DNA of 45,515 nucleotides, taken from positions 1 through 45,515 of the forward strand of contig CAZRUA010000015.1 of NCBI GenBank assembly GCA_964603125.1, read 5' to 3'. Every line of letters starts with the position of its first letter. Within the stretch, counting starts at the first letter, position 1. Under the pieces are notes generated by a model. The model was given only the letters and a program-made list of their open reading frames with translations. It had not been told where the DNA came from and made no database searches. This DNA comes from CAZRUA01 sp964603125. Its GTDB lineage: Bacteria > Bacteroidota > Bacteroidia > B-17B0 > Aurantibacillaceae. Both the position numbers and the translations under genes were made by a program. Below, piece by piece: positions 8,153-17,011 of this stretch.

Positions 8153-8180
8153 GAATGGGCATAAATATCGAAATTTGCAG
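8142..8180 (+). promoter_or_regulatory. hemA promoter with 39-bp repeat, copy 2
   Basis: The second copy of the 4164-4202 element (35 of 39 identical). GAAATTTG at 8170-8177 is one mismatch from the Bacteroidota -7 consensus, and a TTG at 8151-8153 could serve as the -33 element, although the spacing is short. The hemA ATG follows only 8 nt after the -7 element, so the leader would be very short or absent. Confidence 0.6.
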
Positions 8181-8185
8181 CACAT

Positions 8186-9412
8186 ATGCAAACCCTCAAA
8201 GTAATTGCCATAACACACCAAAGAGCCGAATTAGGTACAATAGGACTGCTTCATATTAATGAGCAAAATCAGGGAAGTGTTTTAAGTGCTGCTAAGATTA
8301 ACTTTGGCTTTGAGGAATTGATGTATTTAAGCACCTGTAATCGTATAGAGTTTATTTTAAAAACAGAAGTAGAGATTACCGAATCTTTTTTACATGATTT
8401 GTTTTTACTTTTTAATTCAAATCTTACTACATCAGAATTAGAAGCCTTAACTAAGGCGTCGCAAATAACAGAAGGTTTAGAAGCTTTGGAGCATTTATTA
8501 AATGTTGCTTCATCTTTAGATTCATTAGTTGTTGGGGAAAGAGAAATTATCACTCAAGTTCGTAAAGCATATGAAACTTGTAATATGCACGGCGTAACGG
8601 GTGATTTAATCCGTCAGGTAATTAAGCAGACAATTGAAACAGCAAAGGATGTTTATACTTATACAGATATAGCAAAGAATCCTGTTAGCGTGGTTTCTTT
8701 AGCTTATCGTAAATTGCGCGATATAGGAATTAAGAATGATGCTAAATTTTTAATTATTGGTGCTGGAGAAACAACAAGTTCGATGTGTAACTATTTAAAA
8801 AAACACCAATACGCTAATTTCTCTATTTTTAATAGAACCGTTTCTAAAGCAACAAAACTTGCCGATTCTCTAAATGGTAATGCTTATTCTTTAAGCGATT
8901 TGGCAGTGTATAAAAATTCATTTGATGTTATTGTAACCTGCACCGCATCTAATGAACCAATTATTACCAAGGAGATTTATGAGCATTTGCTAAATGGAGA
9001 TAAATCAAGAAAAGTGATTATTGATTTAGCTATTCCTGCTGACGTAGACTCGAATGTTGTTAAATCTTTTAATGTTGATTATATTGATATTGAATCATTA
9101 AAAAAGCAAGCAGAAGCTAATTTGGCTTTGCGTGCTGGCGAAATAGAAAAGTGTAAGCAAATAATTAAGCGTAAAACGGAGGAGTTTGTTGGTCTTTTAA
9201 AAGAAAGACAAGTTGAATTGGCTTTTGGAGAAATTCCTAAACAAGTTAAGGCTATTCGTGAAACTGCTGTAAATAGCGTTTTTGCAAAGGAGATTAGTAA
9301 CTTGGATGAGGAAAGTAAAGCAGTACTTGAAAAAGTGTTACTTTACATGGAGAAAAAGTATAACGCCGTGGCGATGAAAACAGCTAAGGATGTGTTGCTT
9401 GACGAGAAATAA
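8186..9412 (+). CDS. hemA: Glutamyl-tRNA reductase
   Basis: A 408-aa enzyme that reduces glutamyl-tRNA(Glu) to glutamate-1-semialdehyde, the first committed step of haem synthesis by the C5 route, using NADPH. The family features are in order: catalytic cysteine C51 in LSTCNRIEF, the conserved GEREIITQVRKAY segment, the NADPH-binding IIGAGETTSSM, and a C-terminal dimerisation helix region ending near EKKYNAVAMKTAKDVLL. The length is normal for the family. No other haem gene adjoins it. The promoter region has a palindrome and a repeat shared with the 4314 gene, so it may be regulated by oxygen or redox state (inferred). It is convergent with the helicase gene, with a 6-bp gap. Confidence 0.96.
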   Translation: MQTLKVIAITHQRAELGTIGLLHINEQNQGSVLSAAKINFGFEELMYLSTCNRIEFILKTEVEITESFLHDLFLLFNSNLTTSELEALTKASQITEGLEALEHLLNVASSLDSLVVGEREIITQVRKAYETCNMHGVTGDLIRQVIKQTIETAKDVYTYTDIAKNPVSVVSLAYRKLRDIGIKNDAKFLIIGAGETTSSMCNYLKKHQYANFSIFNRTVSKATKLADSLNGNAYSLSDLAVYKNSFDVIVTCTASNEPIITKEIYEHLLNGDKSRKVIIDLAIPADVDSNVVKSFNVDYIDIESLKKQAEANLALRAGEIEKCKQIIKRKTEEFVGLLKERQVELAFGEIPKQVKAIRETAVNSVFAKEISNLDEESKAVLEKVLLYMEKKYNAVAMKTAKDVLLDEK

Positions 9413-9418
9413 CTTTCA

Positions 9419-11893
9419 CTAAATTTCTGCTTTAAATAATCCCATACTTGTTAAAACAAATCTGATTTCATCCCAATCAAGTTTATCACCCACCTTAGAT
9501 TTTATATAACTTGAAGAAGCAACAAAGTCTTTTTCAGTTTTTAAATCTAAAACAATTTGTTGCTTTTCTTTGCTAACAAGTTTATCAATATCAATTTCTC
9601 CAAGTTTTAGATAATGGTTTAAATGTGCATTAATCGTGCTTTTTACCATGCTGCGCAATTGAGCAATTTCATCAATGCTCTTTCCTGATTTAAACAATAT
9701 GAAACTTGCTTCTTTGGTATCGGGTTTTTTAATTTTTGATACAGACTCCTTTTTTTCTTTTTTGGGTTTAACTTTAATTTTAGAATTAATATTCCCTTCT
9801 AAATCATTTTCGGAAACATATTCTTTTATAATTTTTAAAAAAGCCGAACCATATTGCTTAACTTTAGTTTCGCCAAAGCCCGAGATTTGTGTTAGACTTT
9901 TGTTATCTAAAGGTAGAAATTCACAGATTTCGAGTAAAGTGTTTCTATTGGCAACCAAGTAAATGGGTTTGTTTTCGGTTTCTACAATTTCGTCTCTAAG
10001 TGCAGCTAGTTTACTATAAAGTTCGGGATGTGGAATGCCTTGATTATTGCTTGAAGTGTTTGAACCATAAACTTTAAAGTAAGTACTGGGTAGTTTTAAA
10101 CTTAATTTTTGTTTTACAAAAGATTGTAAATTAAAATTGTTTTGGCAACAAGCCATTAAATGCTGTGTAGTCAATAAGGAAATATAAGTTTCGTTAAGCA
10201 GTTCTGATACAGCATTTGCTGCCTCTTTACTTTCGGTAGAAACTGTATTAGTTTTATATTTTTGAATAAGCGAATTTAATTCAGGAATAAAATAGCTAGC
10301 AGCTTTATTTAGTCTTTCTTGCAACTGAACATCATTTTCAGCATCATTTGTATTACTACATAGTAAATTTATTTGTGACTTAAATTTTTGTGAAACATCA
10401 TTGAGCTTAATAATTTCTTTTTCTATTTCGCTAGCCCAATTTTGCATTTCAGAACTAAAGTGCTTTGGAAAGGATAAAAAGTTAGTTTTTAAGTCAACAA
10501 TATCTTTTTTTAATAAGCTTAAATCAAAAATGGAAGTTAAAACAAATTGAATGTATTTATTTTTTTCGCTGCTAAAACTATTGTTTAACTCTTGTTCTGA
10601 AGGTTTGCTATTACTAAACATCAACACCTCATTATTATTCATAATGGTGCTAGTACTAATTTTACTTTTTAAAACAATTCCTTCAAGGCTTGTACATCTG
10701 CTCAGGGCAACATAAACCTGACCAGCACTAAAAGCTTTTCCAGCATCAATAATTGCTTTGTCAAAAGTTAAACCTTGACTTTTGTGTATTGTAATTGCCC
10801 AAGCTAAGCGCAAAGGATATTGAGTAAATGTTCCTAATTCTTCTTCTTCAATCGTTTTATTTTCTTTGTTTAAGTTATATGAAACATTTCGCCAAACATT
10901 TTTAGCAACCGTTATTTCTTCATAATCGCCTTTGCATTGCACTTTAATTTCATTATTGCTTAGTTGTGTAATAACACCTATTTTACCATTAAAGTAGTTT
11001 TTTTCGGGATCATTTTTTATAAACATTACCTGAGCACCCTTTTTTAAAGTTAGGTTTTCTTCTGCAGGAAAGGCGCTAGGTAAGAAGCTTCCATCTGTTT
11101 CAGCTTTAAAAGTAAATGCTGGGGTTTTAAGTTCTTCTAGTTTAGTTTTGTTTATTTCATCCGCTAAATAATTATGAGTGCAAAGAGTTATATAACCATC
11201 TGTATTACCATACGCAAAATCTGGTTGATATAATTTGTTTAGTATTTCTAAACTATCATTATCTAATGCATTATTACGTACTTTATTTAAAATATCAATA
11301 AATGCCTGATTATTTTGGCGATAAATTTTTTCTAATTCAATATAAATAGGTCTTTCGTGCTGTAAAACTTTACTGTCAAAAAAGAAAGGACTGAGGTAAT
11401 AATCTTGAAGTATTTGCCATTCTTCATCTTTAACAACAGGCGGAAGCTGAAACATGTCTCCAATAAAAAGCAACTGAACTCCACCAAAGGGCAGGTGTGG
11501 AGTTCTGCGTACAGATTTTAAAATAGTATCTATTGCATCTAAAACATCAGCTCTAACCATGCTTATTTCATCAACAATAAGCAGTTCTAATTGTCGCATT
11601 ATGTTTCTTCGTTGTGAAGTGTATTTAAGCTTACCCAAAAGTTCATTTGCACTGCTTGGAGTAAAGGGGCCAAATGGTAATTGAAAAAAGGAGTGTATGG
11701 TTACACCACCAGCATTAATAGCAGCTACACCAGTAGGCGCAACAACAGCCATTTGCTTGGTACAATTTTGTTTGATGTGTTTAAGAAGAGTTGTTTTTCC
11801 TGTTCCAGCTTTTCCTGTTAAGAAAATTGATTTGTTGGTTTGTGTTGTAAAAGCAAAGGCCTTTTCAAATAAAGGATTAATGTCGAGTTGCAT
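9419..11893 (-). CDS. PIF1-like helicase with HRDC and C-terminal helix-turn-helix
   Basis: An 824-aa SF1B-type DNA helicase. The motor shows Walker A GKAGTGKTT at 27-35, Walker B LLIVDEISMV around 104-113, the motif III-like GDMFQLPPV at 145-153, and late motifs AITIHKSQGLTFDKAIID and VYVALSRCTSLEGI. After a long helical linker there is an HRDC domain (about 640-715: PELYSKLAALRDEIV..., LTQISGFGETKVKQYG). A basic linker and an HTH_40-type region follow (about 735-824: ASFILFKSGKSIDEIAQL, STINAHL), an arrangement otherwise typical of RecQ C-termini. It probably unwinds structured DNA or replication intermediates. It is monocistronic and convergent with hemA. Confidence 0.9.
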   Translation of the reverse strand: MQLDINPLFEKAFAFTTQTNKSIFLTGKAGTGKTTLLKHIKQNCTKQMAVVAPTGVAAINAGGVTIHSFFQLPFGPFTPSSANELLGKLKYTSQRRNIMRQLELLIVDEISMVRADVLDAIDTILKSVRRTPHLPFGGVQLLFIGDMFQLPPVVKDEEWQILQDYYLSPFFFDSKVLQHERPIYIELEKIYRQNNQAFIDILNKVRNNALDNDSLEILNKLYQPDFAYGNTDGYITLCTHNYLADEINKTKLEELKTPAFTFKAETDGSFLPSAFPAEENLTLKKGAQVMFIKNDPEKNYFNGKIGVITQLSNNEIKVQCKGDYEEITVAKNVWRNVSYNLNKENKTIEEEELGTFTQYPLRLAWAITIHKSQGLTFDKAIIDAGKAFSAGQVYVALSRCTSLEGIVLKSKISTSTIMNNNEVLMFSNSKPSEQELNNSFSSEKNKYIQFVLTSIFDLSLLKKDIVDLKTNFLSFPKHFSSEMQNWASEIEKEIIKLNDVSQKFKSQINLLCSNTNDAENDVQLQERLNKAASYFIPELNSLIQKYKTNTVSTESKEAANAVSELLNETYISLLTTQHLMACCQNNFNLQSFVKQKLSLKLPSTYFKVYGSNTSSNNQGIPHPELYSKLAALRDEIVETENKPIYLVANRNTLLEICEFLPLDNKSLTQISGFGETKVKQYGSAFLKIIKEYVSENDLEGNINSKIKVKPKKEKKESVSKIKKPDTKEASFILFKSGKSIDEIAQLRSMVKSTINAHLNHYLKLGEIDIDKLVSKEKQQIVLDLKTEKDFVASSSYIKSKVGDKLDWDEIRFVLTSMGLFKAEI

Positions 11894-11972
11894 GCGTAAA
11901 ACTAAAAAAATAAATACCGTATCTACCTAATAATGCAACAAAAGTAAAAAGTTTTTTCTAAACCAAAAAGTA

Positions 11973-13631
11973 TTAACGTATTAATGTTACGTTTCCTTTT
12001 TTGAAGGTTTGCTCAGAATCGCCTGGACACTTTGCTTTTAAATAATAACCATAAACACCAGGGTCGCTTGCATTGCCTTTAAATGTTCCATCCCAACCTT
12101 GCAAAACATCGGTTGTTTCAAAAACCATTTCTCCAAAGCGATTGTAAATAGCAAAATAAAATTCTTGGTAGCTTGGTCCTCTAACTTTTAAAACATCGTT
12201 TTTGCCATCACCATTTGGTGTAAATGTATTAGGGATAAATACATTTCCTTCTTTAATTACTTTTACAGGATAATTAGATAAAGTGTCGTAACAACCTAAT
12301 GAGCCGGGAATGTAAGTTATAAGAGTAATAGTGTAATTACCATTATTAGCAAAGGTGTGTGTGAAAGATGAGTCAGATGTTGTAAAACCATCTGTAATTG
12401 TCCAGTTCCAAGTTGCGGTTGTGCCTGGAGGAGAGACAACAGAGCCACTTATTTTAAAAACATCAGGTTTACAAAGTTCTTGCGAAACATTTATTGTACC
12501 TTGAAATTGATTGCTAATACTAACGGTTGTATTAACCGTATCGTTACATGCAGGAACGCCAGGAGCGTAAGCAATCATTGAAACATTATAACTACCTGTA
12601 CCAGGGTAAGTATAGCTTGGCGAATATTGGGTAGATGTATCGGCTAAAGTAGTTAGGTCACCAAAATTCCAACTATAAGTTCCAGCTCCAATACTTAGAT
12701 TAGTAAAACTAACGGTATTTGAAGCACAAATTACGTTCGGAACAGTTGCAGAGGCAACGATAAGCTTTGGACAATCTTTTACAATTAATTGAAAGTCGCG
12801 TTTGGTTTCACTAATAAATACACCGTTTCGGTATTCTTTACAACGAACACCAATTACAAAATATCCCAAAGTATTAGGAGTAGCTGTTACTAAACCCGTT
12901 TGTGAATTTATACTGAAGGGAACACCACCCAACATGTTGGATGTTGAATAAGGCGTAATGAATTGAACTGTTGCGTAAGGAGGATTGTTAGGTGGTTGTG
13001 GCATTGGTGTTGTTGGATCCGCACCTTCAAAAGGAGTAAATAATTCGTATACTAAACTATCACCATCATAATCGATAGCTGAATGATCAAAAACAAATGG
13101 CTTGTTTAAGCAAATAAATGGTGGAGGCCAATTCTTAAAAACAGGGTTACTATTATAGGTTACAACACTGTTATCAGGAATAGTTGCGTAATAAGTGGCA
13201 CCTGTGTTAGAAGGATCGAAGATGTTAAGTATGTTAATGTTTCGGCAACAACGTTGATAAACCAATTGATAACCACCCGGAATAGGAGGTAGGTTAATCG
13301 TATCGATATAAGTCGTAACCTCATAGCAAAAATCTGTTGGAGGAATTGTGCAAGGGTCGTTTATTTCAGCAGGTAAAGTATCTAAACCAAGAAAGGTTAA
13401 GTTATAGGAGTTGATTAAATTATTGTTTATATCAAATACACCTAAAGAAGCAGGGTTGTCAAAAGGAGGAACACCAACATAACAATCTCGGTAAACGGTT
13501 AAACGTATTTCATAGTTATTTCCTGTGAGTTTTTTGTAGTTCAACTCTCCACCAACAATGTGAGTAGCATTTGATTGATAGGATAAAACTAAAAAACTAA
13601 GTAAGAAAAGTATCTTTATTTTAGAAAACAT
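11973..13631 (-). CDS. Secreted PKD-domain protein with CHU_C (T9SS) C-terminus
   Basis: A 552-aa cell-surface protein. The start at 13631 gives a signal peptide (MFSKIKILFLLSF...QSNA, then THIVGGELNY). An ATG at 13646 would add five residues. The N-terminal 270 residues or so (THIVGGELNYKKL, paired cysteines in YQRCCRN, an FSINSQTGLVTATP cadherin-like strand) match a common Bacteroidota surface module. Two PKD-like folds follow (YSWNFGDLTTLADTS and WNWTITDGFTTSDSS). The end (VFIPNTFTPNGDGKNDVL, FAIYNRFGEMVFETTDVLQGWDG) is the gliding-motility-associated C-terminal domain used for type IX secretion. It is probably an adhesin or structural surface protein. It lies last in the envelope block. 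Confidence 0.88.
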   Translation of the reverse strand: MFSKIKILFLLSFLVLSYQSNATHIVGGELNYKKLTGNNYEIRLTVYRDCYVGVPPFDNPASLGVFDINNNLINSYNLTFLGLDTLPAEINDPCTIPPTDFCYEVTTYIDTINLPPIPGGYQLVYQRCCRNINILNIFDPSNTGATYYATIPDNSVVTYNSNPVFKNWPPPFICLNKPFVFDHSAIDYDGDSLVYELFTPFEGADPTTPMPQPPNNPPYATVQFITPYSTSNMLGGVPFSINSQTGLVTATPNTLGYFVIGVRCKEYRNGVFISETKRDFQLIVKDCPKLIVASATVPNVICASNTVSFTNLSIGAGTYSWNFGDLTTLADTSTQYSPSYTYPGTGSYNVSMIAYAPGVPACNDTVNTTVSISNQFQGTINVSQELCKPDVFKISGSVVSPPGTTATWNWTITDGFTTSDSSFTHTFANNGNYTITLITYIPGSLGCYDTLSNYPVKVIKEGNVFIPNTFTPNGDGKNDVLKVRGPSYQEFYFAIYNRFGEMVFETTDVLQGWDGTFKGNASDPGVYGYYLKAKCPGDSEQTFKKGNVTLIR

Positions 13632-13688
13632 AAAATAAAGATACATTGTTTTTTTTAATGAACAAGTATCTTAAGTACTATATTCTGG

Positions 13689-13979
13689 CTATTTAAACTG
13701 GATGATCGGGAAATTAGTTATAGGCACATGTTTTAAATATTCACGGAAATTTTTGTTTATTTTTTTTAATTCTCGAATGAGTTCATAATAATATTTATCA
13801 CAAAGGTCGTTCAACTGTTCTTTTCCATTAGCAACTGTTTTGTTGATGTAAACATCAATAATAATTTGCCATTTGTTTTCTAAGGCCTTTATATAGGAAA
13901 TTTCGGCGTTTTCAACTTTGTCACGTAATTCATCAATATTGTAAATTGATTTTTTTATTTCTTCTTGTTTTAACATCAT
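13689..13979 (-). CDS. Small helical hypothetical protein, 96 aa
   Basis: An all-helical, highly charged protein (MMLKQEEIKKSIYNIDELRDK...), probably a cytoplasmic coiled-coil protein with no signal peptide. It may start at either of two adjacent ATGs (13979 or 13976). It follows the CDP-alcohol phosphotransferase gene by 23 bp on the same strand, so it is likely co-transcribed. The family was not recognised. Confidence 0.6.
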   Translation of the reverse strand: MMLKQEEIKKSIYNIDELRDKVENAEISYIKALENKWQIIIDVYINKTVANGKEQLNDLCDKYYYELIRELKKINKNFREYLKHVPITNFPIIQFK

Positions 13980-14002
13980 GAGTTTGATTAGGGGGTTAAT
14001 TT

Positions 14003-14608
14003 TTAGCCATTAAAAATTTTATAACGCTTTATAGCCCTACCTTTTTTTATTTGCCATGCGTGCCATGCGCTTGGAACATCATGCGTCCAAGAGGGTAAGA
14101 GTAATGTTATTAGAATTCTATCGATATGCGAAACTAAGCCTAGCATAATTGCAACAAAGAAAGGAACACCTACATAATTAAAACCAATAAGAAACGTGAA
14201 TGCAACTAACAGACTTATTCCCCAAAGTTTTGAGAGTAGTGCGTGGGTGCAGGTTTCTTTTCCAAAGCGAACAATACTAATAACATAACACAGTAACTCC
14301 ATGATAAAAATTGATACAATTGGTTTTGTGTTTGTTTTTATTAATTCGGGATATAGTATGTATGTGCTTAATCCTATAGCCAACCAAAACAACATGTCCG
14401 CCTGACTATCAAGGCGCCTTAGCTTTTCGGATGAGACGTTCAAATGCCGTGCAATTATTCCATCAAAAATATCGGAGACTAATCCAATGTACATTAAAAC
14501 TACAATTATTACTTTACTATCCTCTTTTAAAAAATAGGCTAACGATAAAATTATTGGAGCAAGGAGTAATCGAAGTGCGATTAAGAGGAATGGAATTTTT
14601 GTTTTCAT
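14003..14608 (-). CDS. CDP-alcohol phosphatidyltransferase family protein
   Basis: A 201-aa inner-membrane protein with about five or six membrane helices. It carries the family signature DIFDGIIAR, eight residues, then LRRLDSQAD: the four metal/CDP-binding aspartates are present, but the glycine normally found before the third aspartate is Leu. Enzymes of this family move a phospho-alcohol from a CDP carrier to lipid or polar acceptors. The acceptor cannot be read from the sequence. The length is like PgsA/PssA, but the substitution and the RRLDSQADMLFW motif suggest a separate subfamily. The gene is 9 bp downstream of the DUF4349-like gene, so it is co-transcribed with envelope proteins. 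Confidence 0.88.
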   Translation of the reverse strand: MKTKIPFLLIALRLLLAPIILSLAYFLKEDSKVIIVVLMYIGLVSDIFDGIIARHLNVSSEKLRRLDSQADMLFWLAIGLSTYILYPELIKTNTKPIVSIFIMELLCYVISIVRFGKETCTHALLSKLWGISLLVAFTFLIGFNYVGVPFFVAIMLGLVSHIDRILITLLLPSWTHDVPSAWHAWQIKKGRAIKRYKIFNG

Positions 14609-14617
14609 GGTTTTTAA

Positions 14618-15634
14618 TTAAAACGTGAAATTGATAGAACCTGATATTTTATAACCTCGCATATTTCTATTGTAATTGCTTAAGGGTAAATAGTAACTTA
14701 CATTCGTGTCGAAAAGAAAGTATTTATTTTTAAATAATTCTAAACCCGTACTTGGACTAACATAAGGCCACCACTTGTTTCCTATGTCATTATAAGCAAG
14801 TGTAAAACCAGTATGATAACCAATGTATAGATTGAAAAATTTATTTCCGCCTCTTCCTAAGAGTTTACTATACCAGTCTTGTCCAAAAGTTAAGTTAAAT
14901 ATTTCATCAAAAGTGGTACTATCAGTTTTTGAAACTGGTTTTAAAGCACCCAATGCAAAAAAAGATTTTCCTTTTGTAAAAACATATTTTAGATTAACAC
15001 CTTGGTAATTAGCGTACGATAAACCTTGTTTTGGATTTTCAGGTATAAAATAAACATATTCAGCTCCTGGCATATGTATAAAGTTGACTCTAGTGCTTTC
15101 GTAAATTGTTTGTTCATTATACAACTCAATCACAACAGTATAAACTTTTTCGTAAGATTGATAGTTTAATATACGTTTCTTGGTATAATTTATTTCTTCA
15201 TCTATAGCTCTAATTTTTTCCCAGTGGGCGTAGTAACGATTACTACCAATAGAATCAAGCTGTTTTTGCATTTTCTCAAATTCTATTTTCTTCTCTTTCT
15301 GTTGTTCCAGTTGTAGTTGAGCTTCTTTTAAATCCGCATCATGATTAAAGCTTTTTAAATCCTTGAAGCTAACATAACCTAGTGTATTGCATAAGGAGTC
15401 AATATTCTCTAAGTCAGAATCCCAAATAGCAAATTCATAATGATGAGATGTTTTGGATTCTTTTTGATTAATGATGGTGTATTTCCCCTTTTTCAAAAAG
15501 TTTTCTAATAATAGTTTTTTCTCAACATAGTCGGAAGTATAAATTGAATACGTTACAGTATTGTTTGTGTTTGTTTGGGCTTTTAGTTCAATACTAAGAA
15601 TTGCTATTAAAAGCAAAATGATTTTCGTTTTCAT
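14618..15634 (-). CDS. Exported DUF4349-like coiled-coil protein with beta-barrel-like C-terminus
   Basis: A 338-aa protein with a signal peptide (MKTKIILLLIAILSIELKA, then QT). Residues about 25-185 follow the DUF4349 pattern: a sulfide-poor alpha/beta start, 'LGYVSFKDLKSFNHDADLKE', a long coiled coil (QLEQQKEKKIEFEKMQKQLD), and a closing strand VYTVVIELYNE. The remaining 150 residues or so alternate in polarity and end in aromatic INFTF, like an outer-membrane strand with a terminal Phe. This suggests a periplasmic sensor or coiled coil joined to an outer-membrane-associated part. The start codon is 2 nt after the stop of the 48-aa ORF, so translation is coupled. The function is unknown. 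Confidence 0.75.
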   Translation of the reverse strand: MKTKIILLLIAILSIELKAQTNTNNTVTYSIYTSDYVEKKLLLENFLKKGKYTIINQKESKTSHHYEFAIWDSDLENIDSLCNTLGYVSFKDLKSFNHDADLKEAQLQLEQQKEKKIEFEKMQKQLDSIGSNRYYAHWEKIRAIDEEINYTKKRILNYQSYEKVYTVVIELYNEQTIYESTRVNFIHMPGAEYVYFIPENPKQGLSYANYQGVNLKYVFTKGKSFFALGALKPVSKTDSTTFDEIFNLTFGQDWYSKLLGRGGNKFFNLYIGYHTGFTLAYNDIGNKWWPYVSPSTGLELFKNKYFLFDTNVSYYLPLSNYNRNMRGYKISGSINFTF

Positions 15635-15636
15635 GA

Positions 15637-15783
15637 TTAGTTCATTAGTGATTGGATAAAACTCAGTGTTTCTGGGTTTTTAGCTTGATACACTTTTTCA
15701 ATCTCATTAAATTTTTTGTAGGAGAAAGAAGCGATTGTTATTATTATAACAAATGGTATTATGTATAAAATTTTCTTTTTCAT
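15637..15783 (-). CDS. 48-aa single-pass membrane peptide
   Basis: An open frame from ATG (15783-15781) to TAA (15639-15637), read by hand. It has a basic start (MKKK), one hydrophobic helix at about 5-20 (ILYIIPFVIIITIASF), and then a polar tail (YKKFNEIEKVYQAKNPE...). The stop is 2 nt before the ATG of the DUF4349-like gene, and a hairpin (15798-15827) separates it from the CsgG-like gene. Tail composition, start context and tight coupling support a real gene. It could be an uncleaved membrane anchor or a short exported peptide. Confidence 0.6.
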   Translation of the reverse strand: MKKKILYIIPFVIIITIASFSYKKFNEIEKVYQAKNPETLSFIQSLMN

Positions 15784-15797
15784 ATTGCTAGGTTTTA

Positions 15798-15827
15798 ACT
15801 CCCTTCCATTTTTTGTTGGAAGGGAGT
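15798..15827 (-). terminator. Stem-loop between CsgG-like gene and 48-aa ORF
   Basis: Arms ACTCCCTTCCA and TGGAAGGGAGT form a perfect 11-bp stem with an 8-nt loop, 11 bp past the stop of the CsgG-like gene. On the minus strand it is followed by TAAAACC rather than a T-tract. It may therefore be a partial terminator or an mRNA-stabilising 3' end rather than a strong terminator. Confidence 0.6.
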
Positions 15828-15838
15828 ATGAGTTTAAA

Positions 15839-16966
15839 TTATTTTACGGCTTTATTTTTTGCATTATACCCGAAGCTTACACCAAAACGAGCTCCTTCTT
15901 TGCTAGGTATAAAAAATGCGTTGACAGGAATGTTTAATTTACCAGAGCGGAAAGTGCGACCAACTGCAACTACAAAGGAAGTTTGTAATGATGCACCACC
16001 TCTGCTATCCAAACGTTCGGTAATAGTGTAAGGATTAGTTGTGCCAAAATTATTAGCATCTTGTAACCATTCTTTTTCTCTGTGCCACTTGTTTTGCGAA
16101 TCGTAATAACCAGAACTTTTTGTAATTACACTGAACGATGGACCAATTGCTAGTTCCCAGCCATTTACATTGCTCCTTAATCCATTCATTAAAGTAATGC
16201 TTGGTATGAAGTAACCTTGGTCTAAACCAGTTATGTTTGGTACAAATTCAAAAAGTGCTTGCATTTTACCAGCGTTTAAGTATTGTTTTTCAAATTGGTA
16301 ACCAAACTGAAACATTACAGGGTAAGCGTTAAAACCACCATTGGCTTTTGCATCATTTAATATGTTTGCTGTGCGTCCAGTGTAAAATACAGCTCCCATT
16401 CGTGGCCCGTCTAAACGTAATCTTTCTTGGTTTGGATTATTTACTTCGTTATCAAAATCATAACGTTTAGTTAGCTTAGTAAGCATTTCTGGAGCATTCT
16501 TTTTTCCAAACATACCGCGCACAGCAATATTCATCATTGCTTGAATTTCTTCAGGCAAATTCAAAAACTCTATTACATAAGTTTTTTCAATTGATTTTGA
16601 TTTTACATCAATTAATCGGAAAGTTGTTACGATTGATTTACCAAATAATTCAACACTACCGCTAAACATTTTATCAGAATGTATTGTTTCGCCAATTTCG
16701 GTTAAACATAATTTACCATAGCAATTGTTGATGCTTAGTTTGTTTTTATCAACTACATAAGCAACATCATATCTATCCATTACTTCAAAAGTGTCAAGTT
16801 TTTCTAACTCTGTTCTAACTAAGTTTCCGAGCGTTGTTGGATCAATGTTCAGCCCTCTTGTGTCGATATTCAATACAGTTACAGTTATTGGTTTTGATTT
16901 GTTTTGGGCATTTACAAAACTTGTAGCAAGTAATATTGTAAGCAGAATTGTTTTTATTGTTTTCAT
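15839..16966 (-). CDS. CsgG-like N-terminal domain protein with outer-membrane-like C-terminus
   Basis: A 375-aa exported protein with a signal peptide (MKTIKTILLTILLATSFVNA, then QNK). Residues about 25-150 match the CsgG/TolB-N-like fold used in envelope lipoproteins: ITVTVLNIDTRGL, LVRTELEKLDTFEVMDRYDV, CYGKLCLTEIGETIHSDKM with its two conserved cysteines, and FSGSVELFGKSIVTTFRLIDV. After a linker, residues about 195-375 alternate in the manner of outer-membrane strands (GAVFYTGRT, FQFGYQFEKQ, SFVVAVGRTF). There is no lipobox. CsgG proteins form secretion pores, but this one lacks the known pore segment as far as I can see, so that role is not assigned. It sits in the same run as an outer-membrane protein and the DUF4349-like protein. 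Confidence 0.75.
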   Translation of the reverse strand: MKTIKTILLTILLATSFVNAQNKSKPITVTVLNIDTRGLNIDPTTLGNLVRTELEKLDTFEVMDRYDVAYVVDKNKLSINNCYGKLCLTEIGETIHSDKMFSGSVELFGKSIVTTFRLIDVKSKSIEKTYVIEFLNLPEEIQAMMNIAVRGMFGKKNAPEMLTKLTKRYDFDNEVNNPNQERLRLDGPRMGAVFYTGRTANILNDAKANGGFNAYPVMFQFGYQFEKQYLNAGKMQALFEFVPNITGLDQGYFIPSITLMNGLRSNVNGWELAIGPSFSVITKSSGYYDSQNKWHREKEWLQDANNFGTTNPYTITERLDSRGGASLQTSFVVAVGRTFRSGKLNIPVNAFFIPSKEGARFGVSFGYNAKNKAVK

Positions 16967-17011
16967 GATTTCTATTTTTTTTAAGTTATTAGTTATAGTT
17001 GTTGTTAATTA

